From positions 1 to 64,000 of the forward strand of contig JAJPHJ010000013.1 of the NCBI GenBank assembly GCA_021325335.1: a stretch of DNA of 64,000 nucleotides. The letters are read 5' to 3'. The stretch comes from Pseudomonadota bacterium (GTDB lineage: Bacteria > Vulcanimicrobiota > Vulcanimicrobiia > Eremiobacterales > Eremiobacteraceae). The translations under genes were made by a program, and so were the position numbers. The notes under the pieces are model-generated. The model did not search any database. It was not told where the DNA came from and worked only from the letters and a program-made list of their open reading frames with translations. Of this stretch, positions 45,513-55,062 are shown one piece after another; the first letter of the stretch is position 1; each line of letters opens with the position of its first letter.

Positions 45513-47272
45513 CAGCGCCGTGCCGCGGTATCCGCAGCCAGCTTCGCGAGGAAGTCCGTCATCGGCATCGAGGTCTGCTCGCCCGAGCGCGAGCGAACGT
45601 TGACCGTACCCGCGGCCACTTCGCTTTTGCCGACGACGAGCATGTAGGGGACTTTCTGCATTTGTTGGTTGCGGATTTTTTTCTGCAGCCGCTCGTTGCT
45701 CGCGTCGACCTCGGCGCGAAAACCCGCCTCGCGCAACTGTGCCTGCAGGCCGCGCGCATATTCCAGCTGCTCGTCGGTGATGGGAAGGACCGCGGCCTGG
45801 ATCGGCGCGAGCCACACGGGAAACGCCCCGGCATAATGCTCGATGAGCACGCCGAAGAACCGCTCGACCGAACCCAAGAGCGCGCGGTGCACCATGAGCG
45901 GCGTCTTCTGCGACCCGTCTTCCGCGACGTAGCTGAGCTCGAATCGCCGCGGCAGGTTGAAATCGAACTGCACCGTCGTGAGTTGCCAGGGCCGGCCGAT
46001 CGCGTCGACGAGCTTCACATCGATCTTCGGGCCGTAGAAAACCGCTTCGCCCGGGATGTACTTATACGCGACCTTCATGCGGTCGAGCGTGCTCTTGAGC
46101 GCGTGCTCCGCCTGCTCCCACTCTTCATTCGTGCCCGCATAATCGCCGGGGCGGTTCGGATCGCGGGCCGAGAGCTCGACCTCATAGCGGTCGAATCCGA
46201 AGACGCGTAAGACCTCCCACGCGAATTCGACGCAGTCCTCGATCTCGCGCTCGATCTGAGCAGGCGTGCAGAAGATGTGCGCGTCGTCTTGCGTGAAGCC
46301 GCGCACGCGCAGCAGGCCGTGCAGGACGCCCGAGCGCTCGTACCGGTACACCGTGCCGAGCTCGGCCAGTCGTACGGGCAGCTCCCGGTAGCTGCGCAGT
46401 CGCGATTTGTAGATGAGGATGTGCCCTGGACAGTTCATCGGCTTGAGCTGGTAGCGGTCGTGCTCCACCTCGAGCGGCCCGAACATATTCTGCTTGTAGA
46501 AGCCCGTGTGACCGCTCGTCTGCCACAGCGCGAGCCGCATGACGTGCGGGGTGTAGACCATATCGTAGCCGCGCCGGATGAGCTCGGCCCGCAGCCAATC
46601 CTCGATCAGGCGCCGTATCGTGCCGCCTTTTGGATGCCAGAAAATGAGCCCCGGCCCAGCCTCCTCCTCGATGGAGAAGAGCTCGAGCTCCTTGCCGAGC
46701 TTGCGGTGGTCGCGCCGCTCTGCCTCGGCCAACTGCTTGAGATACGCGTCGAGTTCGGACTGCGAGGGAAACGCGGTTCCGTAGATCCGCTGCAGCATCG
46801 GATTGTGCTCGTCGCCGCGCCAGTACGCGCCGGCGATCGAGAGGAGCTTCACCGCTCCGACCTCGGCGCTCGTCGCCACGTGGCCACCGCGGCAGAGGTC
46901 CGTGAAGTCTCCGATGGTGTACATCGTGAGCGGTTCGCCCGCAGGAATGCCCGCGAGAATATCGAGCTTGAAGGGCTGATCGCGCTCGGTGTAATAGCGC
47001 GTCGCCGCCGCTCGCTCGATCGGTTTGCCTTCCATCTTCAGATTGGCCAGGATGAGCTCGTTCATGCGCGCTTCGATGCGCGGCAGGTCTTCTGGGACGA
47101 ACGGCGTCGTCTTGAGAAAATCGTAGTAGAAGCCGTCCTTGATCGCGGGTCCGATCGCAAGCTTCACGTCAGCGCCGAAAAGGTCGATCACTGCGTGCGC
47201 GAGCAGATGCGCAGCGGTGTGGCGCAACGGATCGAGGTCGGTCGTCGGGGCCGCTGAGGGCTGCGTGCTCAG
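45512..47272 (-). CDS. thrS: Threonine-tRNA ligase lacking a TGS domain; probable CTG start
   Basis: LRHTAAHLLAHAVIDLFGADVKLAIGPAIKDGFYYDF...GTAFPSQSELDAYLKQLAEAERRDHRKLGKELELFSIEEEAGPGLIFWHPKGG...MNCPGHILIYKS. No ATG or GTG at the expected N-terminus. Confidence 0.9.
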   Translation of the reverse strand: MSTQPSAAPTTDLDPLRHTAAHLLAHAVIDLFGADVKLAIGPAIKDGFYYDFLKTTPFVPEDLPRIEARMNELILANLKMEGKPIERAAATRYYTERDQPFKLDILAGIPAGEPLTMYTIGDFTDLCRGGHVATSAEVGAVKLLSIAGAYWRGDEHNPMLQRIYGTAFPSQSELDAYLKQLAEAERRDHRKLGKELELFSIEEEAGPGLIFWHPKGGTIRRLIEDWLRAELIRRGYDMVYTPHVMRLALWQTSGHTGFYKQNMFGPLEVEHDRYQLKPMNCPGHILIYKSRLRSYRELPVRLAELGTVYRYERSGVLHGLLRVRGFTQDDAHIFCTPAQIEREIEDCVEFAWEVLRVFGFDRYEVELSARDPNRPGDYAGTNEEWEQAEHALKSTLDRMKVAYKYIPGEAVFYGPKIDVKLVDAIGRPWQLTTVQFDFNLPRRFELSYVAEDGSQKTPLMVHRALLGSVERFFGVLIEHYAGAFPVWLAPIQAAVLPITDEQLEYARGLQAQLREAGFRAEVDASNERLQKKIRNQQMQKVPYMLVVGKSEVAAGTVNVRSRSGEQTSMPMTDFLAKLAADTAARR

Positions 47273-48051
47273 ATCGTCTCCGTTCCCTGGCTGGCGGGCG
47301 GAGCGAAGAGCGAATTCGCCACGGGCACGTTGTCTTTGACACTGCGCAGCGTCGTGGTGATCGTCGGGAAGCCATCGGATCGGGTGGTCGTCAAGCTCTT
47401 GGGGTACAGCTCTCCAAGCGGGCCTGCGCCGAACGCGTCCACGGTCGACGTCAACGTCGCATTCTGTTCGACTGTGCGATCCATGATCGGTTGGAATGTC
47501 TGTGGATCGAGGATCATGTCGTGCGACACGCCGCCCTTGGGGGCGATGGCCACGACATAATACGGCTTGCCATCTATGGTTTCGGCAGGTTTGAGCGAGA
47601 CGACGGTGGGCCAGCGCTCGGGGAAGATCTCCGAATTGTTCGCGCCCACTGCGTCGGTGATGAGCTCCGCGCGGCGCTGACCGGAAAGGAGGTGCACCAC
47701 CCCACTTGCGTCTTGCATCCACGCGAGCTTGCCGTCGAAGCCGCTGACGAGCGCGCCGCCACCCGACTCGGGCGCGACCACCTGCAAGTAGTAGTTCGGC
47801 GCTTTGGTGGTCGTCGTCACGATCATCGTGTGGTTGAGCAGGGTGAAGCTGAACACCGACACTTGCGTCGTGATCTTCGCGAGCAGTTCTTTGCCGCCCA
47901 CCGCCGCGGTGTAGCGCTGCATGATGGCGGCGAGATCGGCTGTCGCAACACTCGCCGCAGGCGCAGGCGCGGTGGGTTGGGCGGCCAAGCGCACGGTGCC
48001 CGCCGCAACCAGCGCCACCCCAAGGACCAGAAAAGCCAAGCGATGTCCCAT
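47269..48051 (-). CDS. Secreted protein of unknown function (possibly LolA/MucB-like fold)
   Basis: Signal peptide MGHRLAFLVLGVALVAAGTVRLAAQ; IMQRYTAAVGGKELLAKITTQVSVFSF...YYVVAIAPKGG...MILDPQTFQPIM. Confidence 0.55.
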   Translation of the reverse strand: MGHRLAFLVLGVALVAAGTVRLAAQPTAPAPAASVATADLAAIMQRYTAAVGGKELLAKITTQVSVFSFTLLNHTMIVTTTTKAPNYYLQVVAPESGGGALVSGFDGKLAWMQDASGVVHLLSGQRRAELITDAVGANNSEIFPERWPTVVSLKPAETIDGKPYYVVAIAPKGGVSHDMILDPQTFQPIMDRTVEQNATLTSTVDAFGAGPLGELYPKSLTTTRSDGFPTITTTLRSVKDNVPVANSLFAPPASQGTETI

Positions 48052-48242
48052 GCAACCCCCGTGCAGCAGGTTTCCACGCATGCGGTCTAAGCCACTTCTA
48101 AAGTTGGCAAGGTATCATGGGTATAAACCCTTCGACGCTGGTCGCTGCGGAGCGCCATCCTCACCCGAATCTCATGAGGAATCGCGTGTCCGCGCACGTT
48201 GTTCGAGCAGAACGGTGTCGACATGCAAAGGACGACACGCCC

Positions 48243-49649
48243 ATGAAACCCTCGCACAAACGCACGCTTTTCATCTCGCTTTCCGTCATCGCGGTCTGCA
48301 TCATCGCGTTCGTCGCGGTCCATGCCTCGCAACGCAAGAGCGACCCGCGCTACGTGACCGCAAAGGCGCAATACGCGGACATCAACGCGACCATCCAAGA
48401 GACGGGCACCATCAACCCCGTCGATGAGGTGGATGTCGGCACGCAGGTCTCCGGCACGATCGCGCAGCTCAACGTCGACTACAATTCGACCGTGCACAAG
48501 GGCGAGGTGCTCGCTAAGCTCGACCCCACGAGTTTCCAGGCGGCCGCCGATCAAGCGAACGCCACCCTCGCCGTGGCGCGCGCGCAAGCCGCTGCCGGCA
48601 CCAGCACGATTGCACAGAACGCAGCGAACACGCAGAACATGGTCGCAAACGAGCAGCAGCTCGAGGCGAACGTGAGAAAGGCGCAAGCGCAGGAGACGCT
48701 GACCAGTCTCACCGTGCAACGCGATAAGCAGCTGATCGCCAAGGGCTACATCTCCCAGAGCCAGCTCGACACGGACGTCGCCGCCGAAAACAGCAACCTC
48801 GAAGCGCTCCGGGCGGCGGAGCAGCAAGCCAAGGGCGGTACGGCGCAGGTCACAGGCGCCGGCGCGAGCGAGCAGGTCGCGCAGAACCAAGCCGCAGCCG
48901 CGGGCGCGCAGGTCGAAGTGGCAGCCGCCCAAGCCGAGCAGGCGAACTACAATCTCGGGCGCACGGTCATCACGAGCCCGATCGACGGCATCGTCGTATC
49001 GCGCGCGGTGAGCGTGGGGCAGACGGTCGCAGCGTCGTTGCAGACGCCGACGCTGTTCGTCATCGCCTCCAGCCTTAAAGACATGGAAGTCGACGTTTCG
49101 GTGGACGAGGCCGACGTCGGGCAACTCCGTCAAGGCCAGACCGCCTACATCACCGTGCCCGCGTATCCGAACGTGGAGTTCAAAGGCGTGGTCAAACAGG
49201 TCCGCGTCAATCCGACCACGGTTCAAAACGTCGTGACGTACGACGCCGTCGTCATCGTGCATGACGAGCAGGAGCGCCTCAAGCCCGGTATGACGGCAAA
49301 CGTGACGATCGATGTCGTCCATCGCCCCAACGTCTTGACCGTTCCCTTGGCCGCGCTGCTCTACCGTCCGGCCGCACAGCACGGTGCGGGCGCGTCAGCG
49401 CCGGGCGCCGCCGCCGCGCCGCCGGTCGCGGGCGCGCCCGGATCCAAGGTGACGCTGTGGTTGCTGCAAGGCAATAAACCGGTCGCAACACCCGTCGTGA
49501 TCGGCTACTCGGACGGCAGCAACGTGCAAGTCCAACAGGGATCGCTCAAGCCCGGCGATCTGGTCATCACGAGCGAGATTCGCGCTTCCACCGCTCGCGC
49601 CACAAGCCCCAACGCTTTTGGACCGGGACTTGGCGGAGGCCGGGGCTGA
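48243..49649 (+). CDS. HlyD/MacA-type membrane fusion protein
   Basis: N-terminal TM; IQETGTINPVDEVDVGTQVSGTIAQLNVDYNSTVHKGEVLAKLDP...TVITSPIDGIVVSRAVSVGQTV. Confidence 0.88.
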   Translation: MKPSHKRTLFISLSVIAVCIIAFVAVHASQRKSDPRYVTAKAQYADINATIQETGTINPVDEVDVGTQVSGTIAQLNVDYNSTVHKGEVLAKLDPTSFQAAADQANATLAVARAQAAAGTSTIAQNAANTQNMVANEQQLEANVRKAQAQETLTSLTVQRDKQLIAKGYISQSQLDTDVAAENSNLEALRAAEQQAKGGTAQVTGAGASEQVAQNQAAAAGAQVEVAAAQAEQANYNLGRTVITSPIDGIVVSRAVSVGQTVAASLQTPTLFVIASSLKDMEVDVSVDEADVGQLRQGQTAYITVPAYPNVEFKGVVKQVRVNPTTVQNVVTYDAVVIVHDEQERLKPGMTANVTIDVVHRPNVLTVPLAALLYRPAAQHGAGASAPGAAAAPPVAGAPGSKVTLWLLQGNKPVATPVVIGYSDGSNVQVQQGSLKPGDLVITSEIRASTARATSPNAFGPGLGGGRG

Positions 49650-50353
49650 TGGACCTGCTCGCCGCGCCGGTCATCGAAACGCGCGAACTGCGCAAGACCT
49701 ACGACATCGGCTCCGTGCAGGTCCACGCCCTCAACGGCGTGAGCGTGTCGATCGATCGCGGCGCGTTCACGGCGGTCATGGGCGCGTCGGGTTCGGGCAA
49801 ATCCACCTTCATGAATCTCATCGGTTGCCTCGATCAACCGACTGCGGGTTCGATCTTCCTCGAAGGCCAAGACGTCGCGAAGATGACGCGCGATCAGCTC
49901 GCGGAAGTGCGCAACAAACGCATCGGATTTGTGTTCCAGGGCTTCAACCTGCTCTCGCGCACGAGCGCGCTCGACAACGTCTCGCTCCCCATGCTCTACG
50001 CCTCGGTGCCCAAGGAAGAGCGCGAGGAGCGCTCGCGCGAGGCGCTCACGAGCGTTGGTCTCGGGTCGCGGCTGCGCCACACGCCCACCGAATTGTCCGG
50101 CGGCCAGCAACAACGCGTCGCCATCGCGCGCGCTTTGGTCAACCGGCCCTCGCTCATCTTGGCCGACGAGCCCACGGGCAACCTCGACAGCCATAGCGGC
50201 AAAGAGATCATGGAGCTCTTCCGCGGGCTCAACGAAGAACGTGGGATCACGATCGTGATCGTGACGCACGAAGCCGACATCGCGGCCTGGGCACGCAGGG
50301 TCATCACGTTCCGAGACGGGGAGATCGTGGACGACAAGGCGGTGGCGGCATGA
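49649..50353 (+). CDS. MacB/LolD-type ABC transporter ATPase
   Basis: [26 protein letters not shown]...[32 protein letters not shown]. Confidence 0.95.
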   Translation: MDLLAAPVIETRELRKTYDIGSVQVHALNGVSVSIDRGAFTAVMGASGSGKSTFMNLIGCLDQPTAGSIFLEGQDVAKMTRDQLAEVRNKRIGFVFQGFNLLSRTSALDNVSLPMLYASVPKEEREERSREALTSVGLGSRLRHTPTELSGGQQQRVAIARALVNRPSLILADEPTGNLDSHSGKEIMELFRGLNEERGITIVIVTHEADIAAWARRVITFRDGEIVDDKAVAA

Positions 50354-51567
50354 ACGCGCGGGCCCTCTTCGGCGTCGCGTGGCAAGCGCTCGTGCTCAAC
50401 GCCTTTCGCTCCGTGCTCACCATGCTCGGGATCATCATCGGCGTCGGCGCGGTCATCACGTCCATGGCCATCGGCAACGGCGCCAGCGCGGCGGTGGCAG
50501 CGCAGCTGGCCCGGCTCGGCAGCAACCTCATCGTCGTCGTTCCCGGCAACATCGTGCAAAGCGGCGTGAGCTTAGGGGCGGGCGCGCGCCAGTCGCTCCT
50601 GCCCGGTGACGCGAGCGCTCTGGCCCAGCAAATCCCCGGCGTGTCGGCCGTCGCGCCGCAAGCGAGCATGACCGCCCAGGTCGTCGCCGGCAACAACAAC
50701 TGGTCGACGCAGATTCTCGGCACGACGCCACCGTGGCTGCAAGCGCAAGCATGGACCCTGGCAAGCGGCCGGTTTTTCAGCTTCCAGCAAAACCGGGAGA
50801 TGGCCAAGGTCGCGGTGCTGGGCCAGACCGTCGCCAACAATTTGTTTCCGAATGAGAACCCGATCGGCAAGGGGATCATCATCCGCAACGTGCCGTTTCA
50901 GGTCATCGGGGTCTTGGCTTCCAAAGGCCAGACGGGATTCGGCCGAGATCAAGACGATCAGGTGGTCATCCCGCTCAACTCCCTGCAGATCAGGCTGACC
51001 GGTCAGAAGTGGCTCGGCTCGATCACGATCTCCGCCCAGTCTCCCGACCAAGTCGACTCCATCATCAGCTCGAGCGAATCGCTCTTGCGCTTGCGCCACG
51101 GGCTTTCGCCCAAGCAACCCGATGATTTTTCGATCCGCAATATCTCCAACGTGCAACAAGCGGCGAGCGCGACCTCCCGCGTGCAGTCGCTGCTGCTTGC
51201 GGGCGTCGCTGCCGTCTCGCTCATCGTCGGCGGCATCGGCATCATGAATATCATGCTCGTGTCCGTGACCGAGCGTACCCGCGAGATCGGCATTCGCATG
51301 GCGATCGGCGCGAAAGAGCGCGACGTCTTGCTGCAATTCCTCGTGGAGGCCGTCGTGCTCGCCCTCATCGGCGGCATGATCGGCATCCTTGTCGGACTGC
51401 TTGCGTCGTGGCTGGCTTCGGTGTTCGGGGGCTGGACGGTGATCGTCTCCCCTGCGTCCATCGCGATGTCGTTCACCTTCGCGGCGCTGGTCGGAATCGT
51501 GTTCGGGTTCTATCCGGCACGGCGGGCTTCGGTGCTCAACCCCATCGAAGCGCTGCGCCACGAATGA
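50350..51567 (+). CDS. MacB-type ABC transporter permease
   Basis: [28 protein letters not shown]...[43 protein letters not shown]. Confidence 0.93.
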   Translation: MNARALFGVAWQALVLNAFRSVLTMLGIIIGVGAVITSMAIGNGASAAVAAQLARLGSNLIVVVPGNIVQSGVSLGAGARQSLLPGDASALAQQIPGVSAVAPQASMTAQVVAGNNNWSTQILGTTPPWLQAQAWTLASGRFFSFQQNREMAKVAVLGQTVANNLFPNENPIGKGIIIRNVPFQVIGVLASKGQTGFGRDQDDQVVIPLNSLQIRLTGQKWLGSITISAQSPDQVDSIISSSESLLRLRHGLSPKQPDDFSIRNISNVQQAASATSRVQSLLLAGVAAVSLIVGGIGIMNIMLVSVTERTREIGIRMAIGAKERDVLLQFLVEAVVLALIGGMIGILVGLLASWLASVFGGWTVIVSPASIAMSFTFAALVGIVFGFYPARRASVLNPIEALRHE

Positions 51568-51627
51568 CGCCCGAGAGGTTCGGATAACGGCGGACCTCTA
51601 AGGCCGCCCGTCAAAACACACTCCTCG

Positions 51628-52815
51628 ATGGCACGAGCTGCGACCTGGCGCGGCACGCCGCGCTCTCTGTGGGCAGGCGTCGTTTGCTTTGCAGCGCTGT
51701 ACGTGTTCTTGGACTTCAACAAGCTCTACGCGTTGCGTTATGGTTCGGACGTCGGCACGTTCGTCCAAAGCCTTCTCAATTTCGCGCACTCAGGCTCGAC
51801 GTTCAACTGGCCCGAACACCAGCAACATCTCGCCGTGCACGACTCGTGGGCGCTTTTGGTGCTGGCGCCGCTGCTCGCGCTCTTCCCCAGGCCAGAGACC
51901 TTGATTGTCGTGCAAGTGCTCGCGATCGCGCTTGCAGCGCTTCCTTTATATGCGTTCGCGCGGGGCTGCGGCCTCGCGACCGTCCCTGCGCAGCTGCTGT
52001 CGCTCGCCTATCTCATCAGCCCTTCCGCGCAGGGGTTCGCGTATATGGACTTCTCGGAGAACGCCTTCGTGCCGGTGTTGGGGTTTTCGCTCGCGCTTGG
52101 GGTGCAGCGGCGCAATCTGGTTGGCTCGCTCGTGTTGGCGCAGCTGCTCATGGGCCTCAAGGAAGACCAGATCTGGTTCTTGGCCTGGTTCGCGCTTGCC
52201 GCGGCCATCTGGTACGATCGCAAGCTCGGACTGAGCGTCCTCGCACTCGCGGCCGTCAACGGCGCGCTCTACTACGGCATCCTCCATCACTTCGGGCTGG
52301 CGGCGGTCCGGCCGCAGTACGGCCTGCGCATCCAGTGGTGGCCGCAAGACCTCGCCTTCTTGCTCGAAGTGCTAGCCCCGTTTGCCTTCGCACCGCTTGC
52401 GTTGGGCTGGCGCATCGCGCTCGCGGCGCCGCTCATCGCCGAGATCACGATGAATGAGACATGGAGCTATCCGATGGCGCGCGCAGGGACGCACTACTCG
52501 GTCCCGCTCGTCACGCTCATCGCCATTGGCGCCGTGTTGGCGACAGCGTCACGGCCGGCGCTGGCCCGAGCCGCGATCGTCTGCGCGTCGATCATGGCGT
52601 TATTCTTCAACGTGACGGTGCTGCATTTCGGGCGCGCTCTCTACCCGCCACGACTCGGCGCATACGCTCGAGCCCGGCGCTTGGCGCAAAGCGGCGAGGC
52701 GTACACGTACACGCGCACCGATGAAGGCGCGTTCGTCGTCGCCTCGCCGAACGTCAACGTTCGTCTCGTGCCGGATGCGCACTACCATCCCGAGCCTGCA
52801 TGGAACAAACGCTGA
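51628..52815 (+). CDS. DUF2079-like polytopic membrane protein
   Basis: LRYGSDVGTFVQSLLNFAHSGSTFNWPEHQQHLAVHDSWALLVLAPLLALFP...FSENAFVPVLGFSLALG...LLMGLKEDQIWFLAWFALA. Confidence 0.7.
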   Translation: MARAATWRGTPRSLWAGVVCFAALYVFLDFNKLYALRYGSDVGTFVQSLLNFAHSGSTFNWPEHQQHLAVHDSWALLVLAPLLALFPRPETLIVVQVLAIALAALPLYAFARGCGLATVPAQLLSLAYLISPSAQGFAYMDFSENAFVPVLGFSLALGVQRRNLVGSLVLAQLLMGLKEDQIWFLAWFALAAAIWYDRKLGLSVLALAAVNGALYYGILHHFGLAAVRPQYGLRIQWWPQDLAFLLEVLAPFAFAPLALGWRIALAAPLIAEITMNETWSYPMARAGTHYSVPLVTLIAIGAVLATASRPALARAAIVCASIMALFFNVTVLHFGRALYPPRLGAYARARRLAQSGEAYTYTRTDEGAFVVASPNVNVRLVPDAHYHPEPAWNKR

Positions 52816-52891
52816 GGACGCGAACGGCGCACGCACGACCCTTGATTCTTTCTTAAGCTTCGCGTCCGCCACGGACCCGAGAGGAACGTTC

Positions 52892-53620
52892 ATGAGCACG
52901 ACTTCTGAAAGCCTGGCGCCGCCCGCCGAGCGCCCGAACGGCCTGATCACGAGCCTGAAGGTCATCTATGCGCCCGGTGAAGCCTTCGCCACGCTCGCGC
53001 GAGTCCCGATGTGGGGTTGGGCGGCGATCATCGGCATCGTCCTCACCCTCGCGGGCGCTATCATCCTTGGCCCGTCGACGACGCACTTCGCCCACATCAT
53101 GCAGGAGCGTCAGCTCGCGCAAATGCCGGCCGACCGCGCCGCGGCCGCCCGCCAAGCTATGGCCCACATCCCCCAGTGGTTCTACCCGGTTTCGGGCATC
53201 GTCGGTGCCGCGATCTTTGTCTGGGTCGTCTGGCTCGTGGCCACGGTCGTCTACGTCATCGGTGCGTCGCTGACCGGTGGTGAGGCGCGCTTCCTCGGCG
53301 CCTGGGTGGCGTCCGTGAACCTCTACATCATCGCTGCGATCGGCACGGTCATCAACGATGTCATCGTCGCGCTCCGCGGTCCGGAGAGCATCAACACGCA
53401 ATCGGATCTGTACGGCATCCCATCGCCCGCAATGCTCGTGAGCGGCTCGCCCAAACTCACCATGATCCTCTATGCATTCAACGTCGTCAACATCTGGCTC
53501 TACATCGTCGCCGTCATCGCGCTCGAACGGGTGATGAAGATGAGCCGCGGCGCGGCGATCGCGACCGTCGTGGTGTTGGCGTTGCTTGGTGCCGGCGTGG
53601 CCGCGCTTTTCGCCAAATGA
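52892..53620 (+). CDS. YIP1-family membrane protein
   Basis: Cytosolic N-terminus LKVIYAPGEAFATLARVPMWGWAAIIGIVLTLAGAI, then multiple TM helices. Confidence 0.65.
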   Translation: MSTTSESLAPPAERPNGLITSLKVIYAPGEAFATLARVPMWGWAAIIGIVLTLAGAIILGPSTTHFAHIMQERQLAQMPADRAAAARQAMAHIPQWFYPVSGIVGAAIFVWVVWLVATVVYVIGASLTGGEARFLGAWVASVNLYIIAAIGTVINDVIVALRGPESINTQSDLYGIPSPAMLVSGSPKLTMILYAFNVVNIWLYIVAVIALERVMKMSRGAAIATVVVLALLGAGVAALFAK

Positions 53621-55062
53621 TCGATGGCTGCCGGGTCGCTCGGCAAAGGATCGTGCGGCTCGCGGTCGTCGTGCCGGCGCTCGTCTGCGCCCTTGCCATC
53701 CTACCGGTGATGGCGCAGGCGGCGAGTCAATCCTCGTCTCCGTCTCCATCACCCTCGCCAGGCGGATTGACGCTGCACCAGGCGGTCGCGCTCGCCTTGA
53801 GCCACGATATCGCGGTATTGCGCGCGGGCGCGACGGTCGCGAGCGCCAACGCGGTGTTGGCGCGCGATCGCGCGCTGACGCTCCCGACGGCCAACGGTCA
53901 ATTGCAAAACCAGATGCAGAAGAGCGCCAACAGCGGGCAATTCGCCCAGATCGGCGTCGCCGTTTCGCCGACCTTCTCGCAGAACACGGCAGCCCTGGCA
54001 GCCAACTTCAACGGTTTGAATCTGACGAACATCGAACAGGCTCGCGCCGACAAACAGGCGCTCGACCAGGCGAGCGGGCAACTCGCACTCGCGCGGGAAC
54101 AGACGATCTTCGACGTAGAGACCGCGTTCTACACGGTCGCGCAAGATCGCGAGCTCGCGACCATCGCCAGCGAGAATGTCTCTTACAACCATGCCCTGCT
54201 GCAAGTCGCACAGGTGAACTACCGCGCTGGAAAGGTCGCGGGATTGGACCAGCTCAAAGCGCAGGTGGCGTACACGTCGGCGCTAGAGCAGCTCGCGTCG
54301 GCCCAGGCGGATGAAGAAGACGCACGGGAGAACCTGGCGCAGCTCATCGGAGCCCCGATGACGACCACCTTCGCAATTCCAAACGCCGTGCCGGAACCGC
54401 CGTTACCGGACCTGAACCGGACGACGCTCGACCAAGTCGCCTTGGTCAACCGGCCGGATGTGGCGGTCGCGCAAGCGCAAGTGACGCAAGCGCTCATCAA
54501 CAATGCTCTCGTGGACGCCCCCAACCGTCCCAGCGTCGGGGTCAGCGCCGCATGGGGCAACCAAGTGTCCCCGACCAACGACGCGCAGCTGCGAAACAAT
54601 TTCGACGCGTGCATCGCGGCCGGGGAACCGCCGAGCGTCTGTTCCCCGGGCGCGTCGCATTTCTACCAGATCTCGATCAACTCGATCTGGACCTTGCCGC
54701 TCATCGATTGGGGAACGCTGCATGCGGCTCACGCGAGCGCCCACAGCGAGATCGATCTGCAGACCGCGGTCTTGCAAAACGCGAAGCAGCAAGTGCTCAT
54801 CGATGTCGACCAAGCCGTACGGCGTTTGCTCGTCGATCGCCAAAATCTTCAGCTCGCAGAAAGCAACGTCAACTTGGCCAAGCAAGCAGCCTTCATCTCG
54901 GCGGCCCAGTACAGGGTTGGGATCATCAGCCAGACGGACGTCGCCGCGGCGCAGAACTCGTATTTGACCGCAGCCAGAGACCTCTTGAACGCACAAGTCG
55001 CCTACATCCTCGGCATCGCCACATTGGACAAGGCCACCGGCACGCTCGTGGACGCGGTATGA
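53617..55062 (+). CDS. TolC-family outer membrane efflux protein
   Basis: Signal peptide; LTLHQAVALALSHDIAVLRAG...DVETAFYTVAQDRELATIASENVSYNHALLQVAQVNYRAGKVAGLDQLKAQV...GIISQTDVAAAQNSYLTAARDLLNAQVAY. Confidence 0.9.
   Translation: MIDGCRVARQRIVRLAVVVPALVCALAILPVMAQAASQSSSPSPSPSPGGLTLHQAVALALSHDIAVLRAGATVASANAVLARDRALTLPTANGQLQNQMQKSANSGQFAQIGVAVSPTFSQNTAALAANFNGLNLTNIEQARADKQALDQASGQLALAREQTIFDVETAFYTVAQDRELATIASENVSYNHALLQVAQVNYRAGKVAGLDQLKAQVAYTSALEQLASAQADEEDARENLAQLIGAPMTTTFAIPNAVPEPPLPDLNRTTLDQVALVNRPDVAVAQAQVTQALINNALVDAPNRPSVGVSAAWGNQVSPTNDAQLRNNFDACIAAGEPPSVCSPGASHFYQISINSIWTLPLIDWGTLHAAHASAHSEIDLQTAVLQNAKQQVLIDVDQAVRRLLVDRQNLQLAESNVNLAKQAAFISAAQYRVGIISQTDVAAAQNSYLTAARDLLNAQVAYILGIATLDKATGTLVDAV

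Noticed and set aside
48100-48130. Promoter TTGGCA...TATAAA upstream of the first MFP gene
   Set aside because: Spacer is only 12 nt, too short for a standard sigma-70 promoter.
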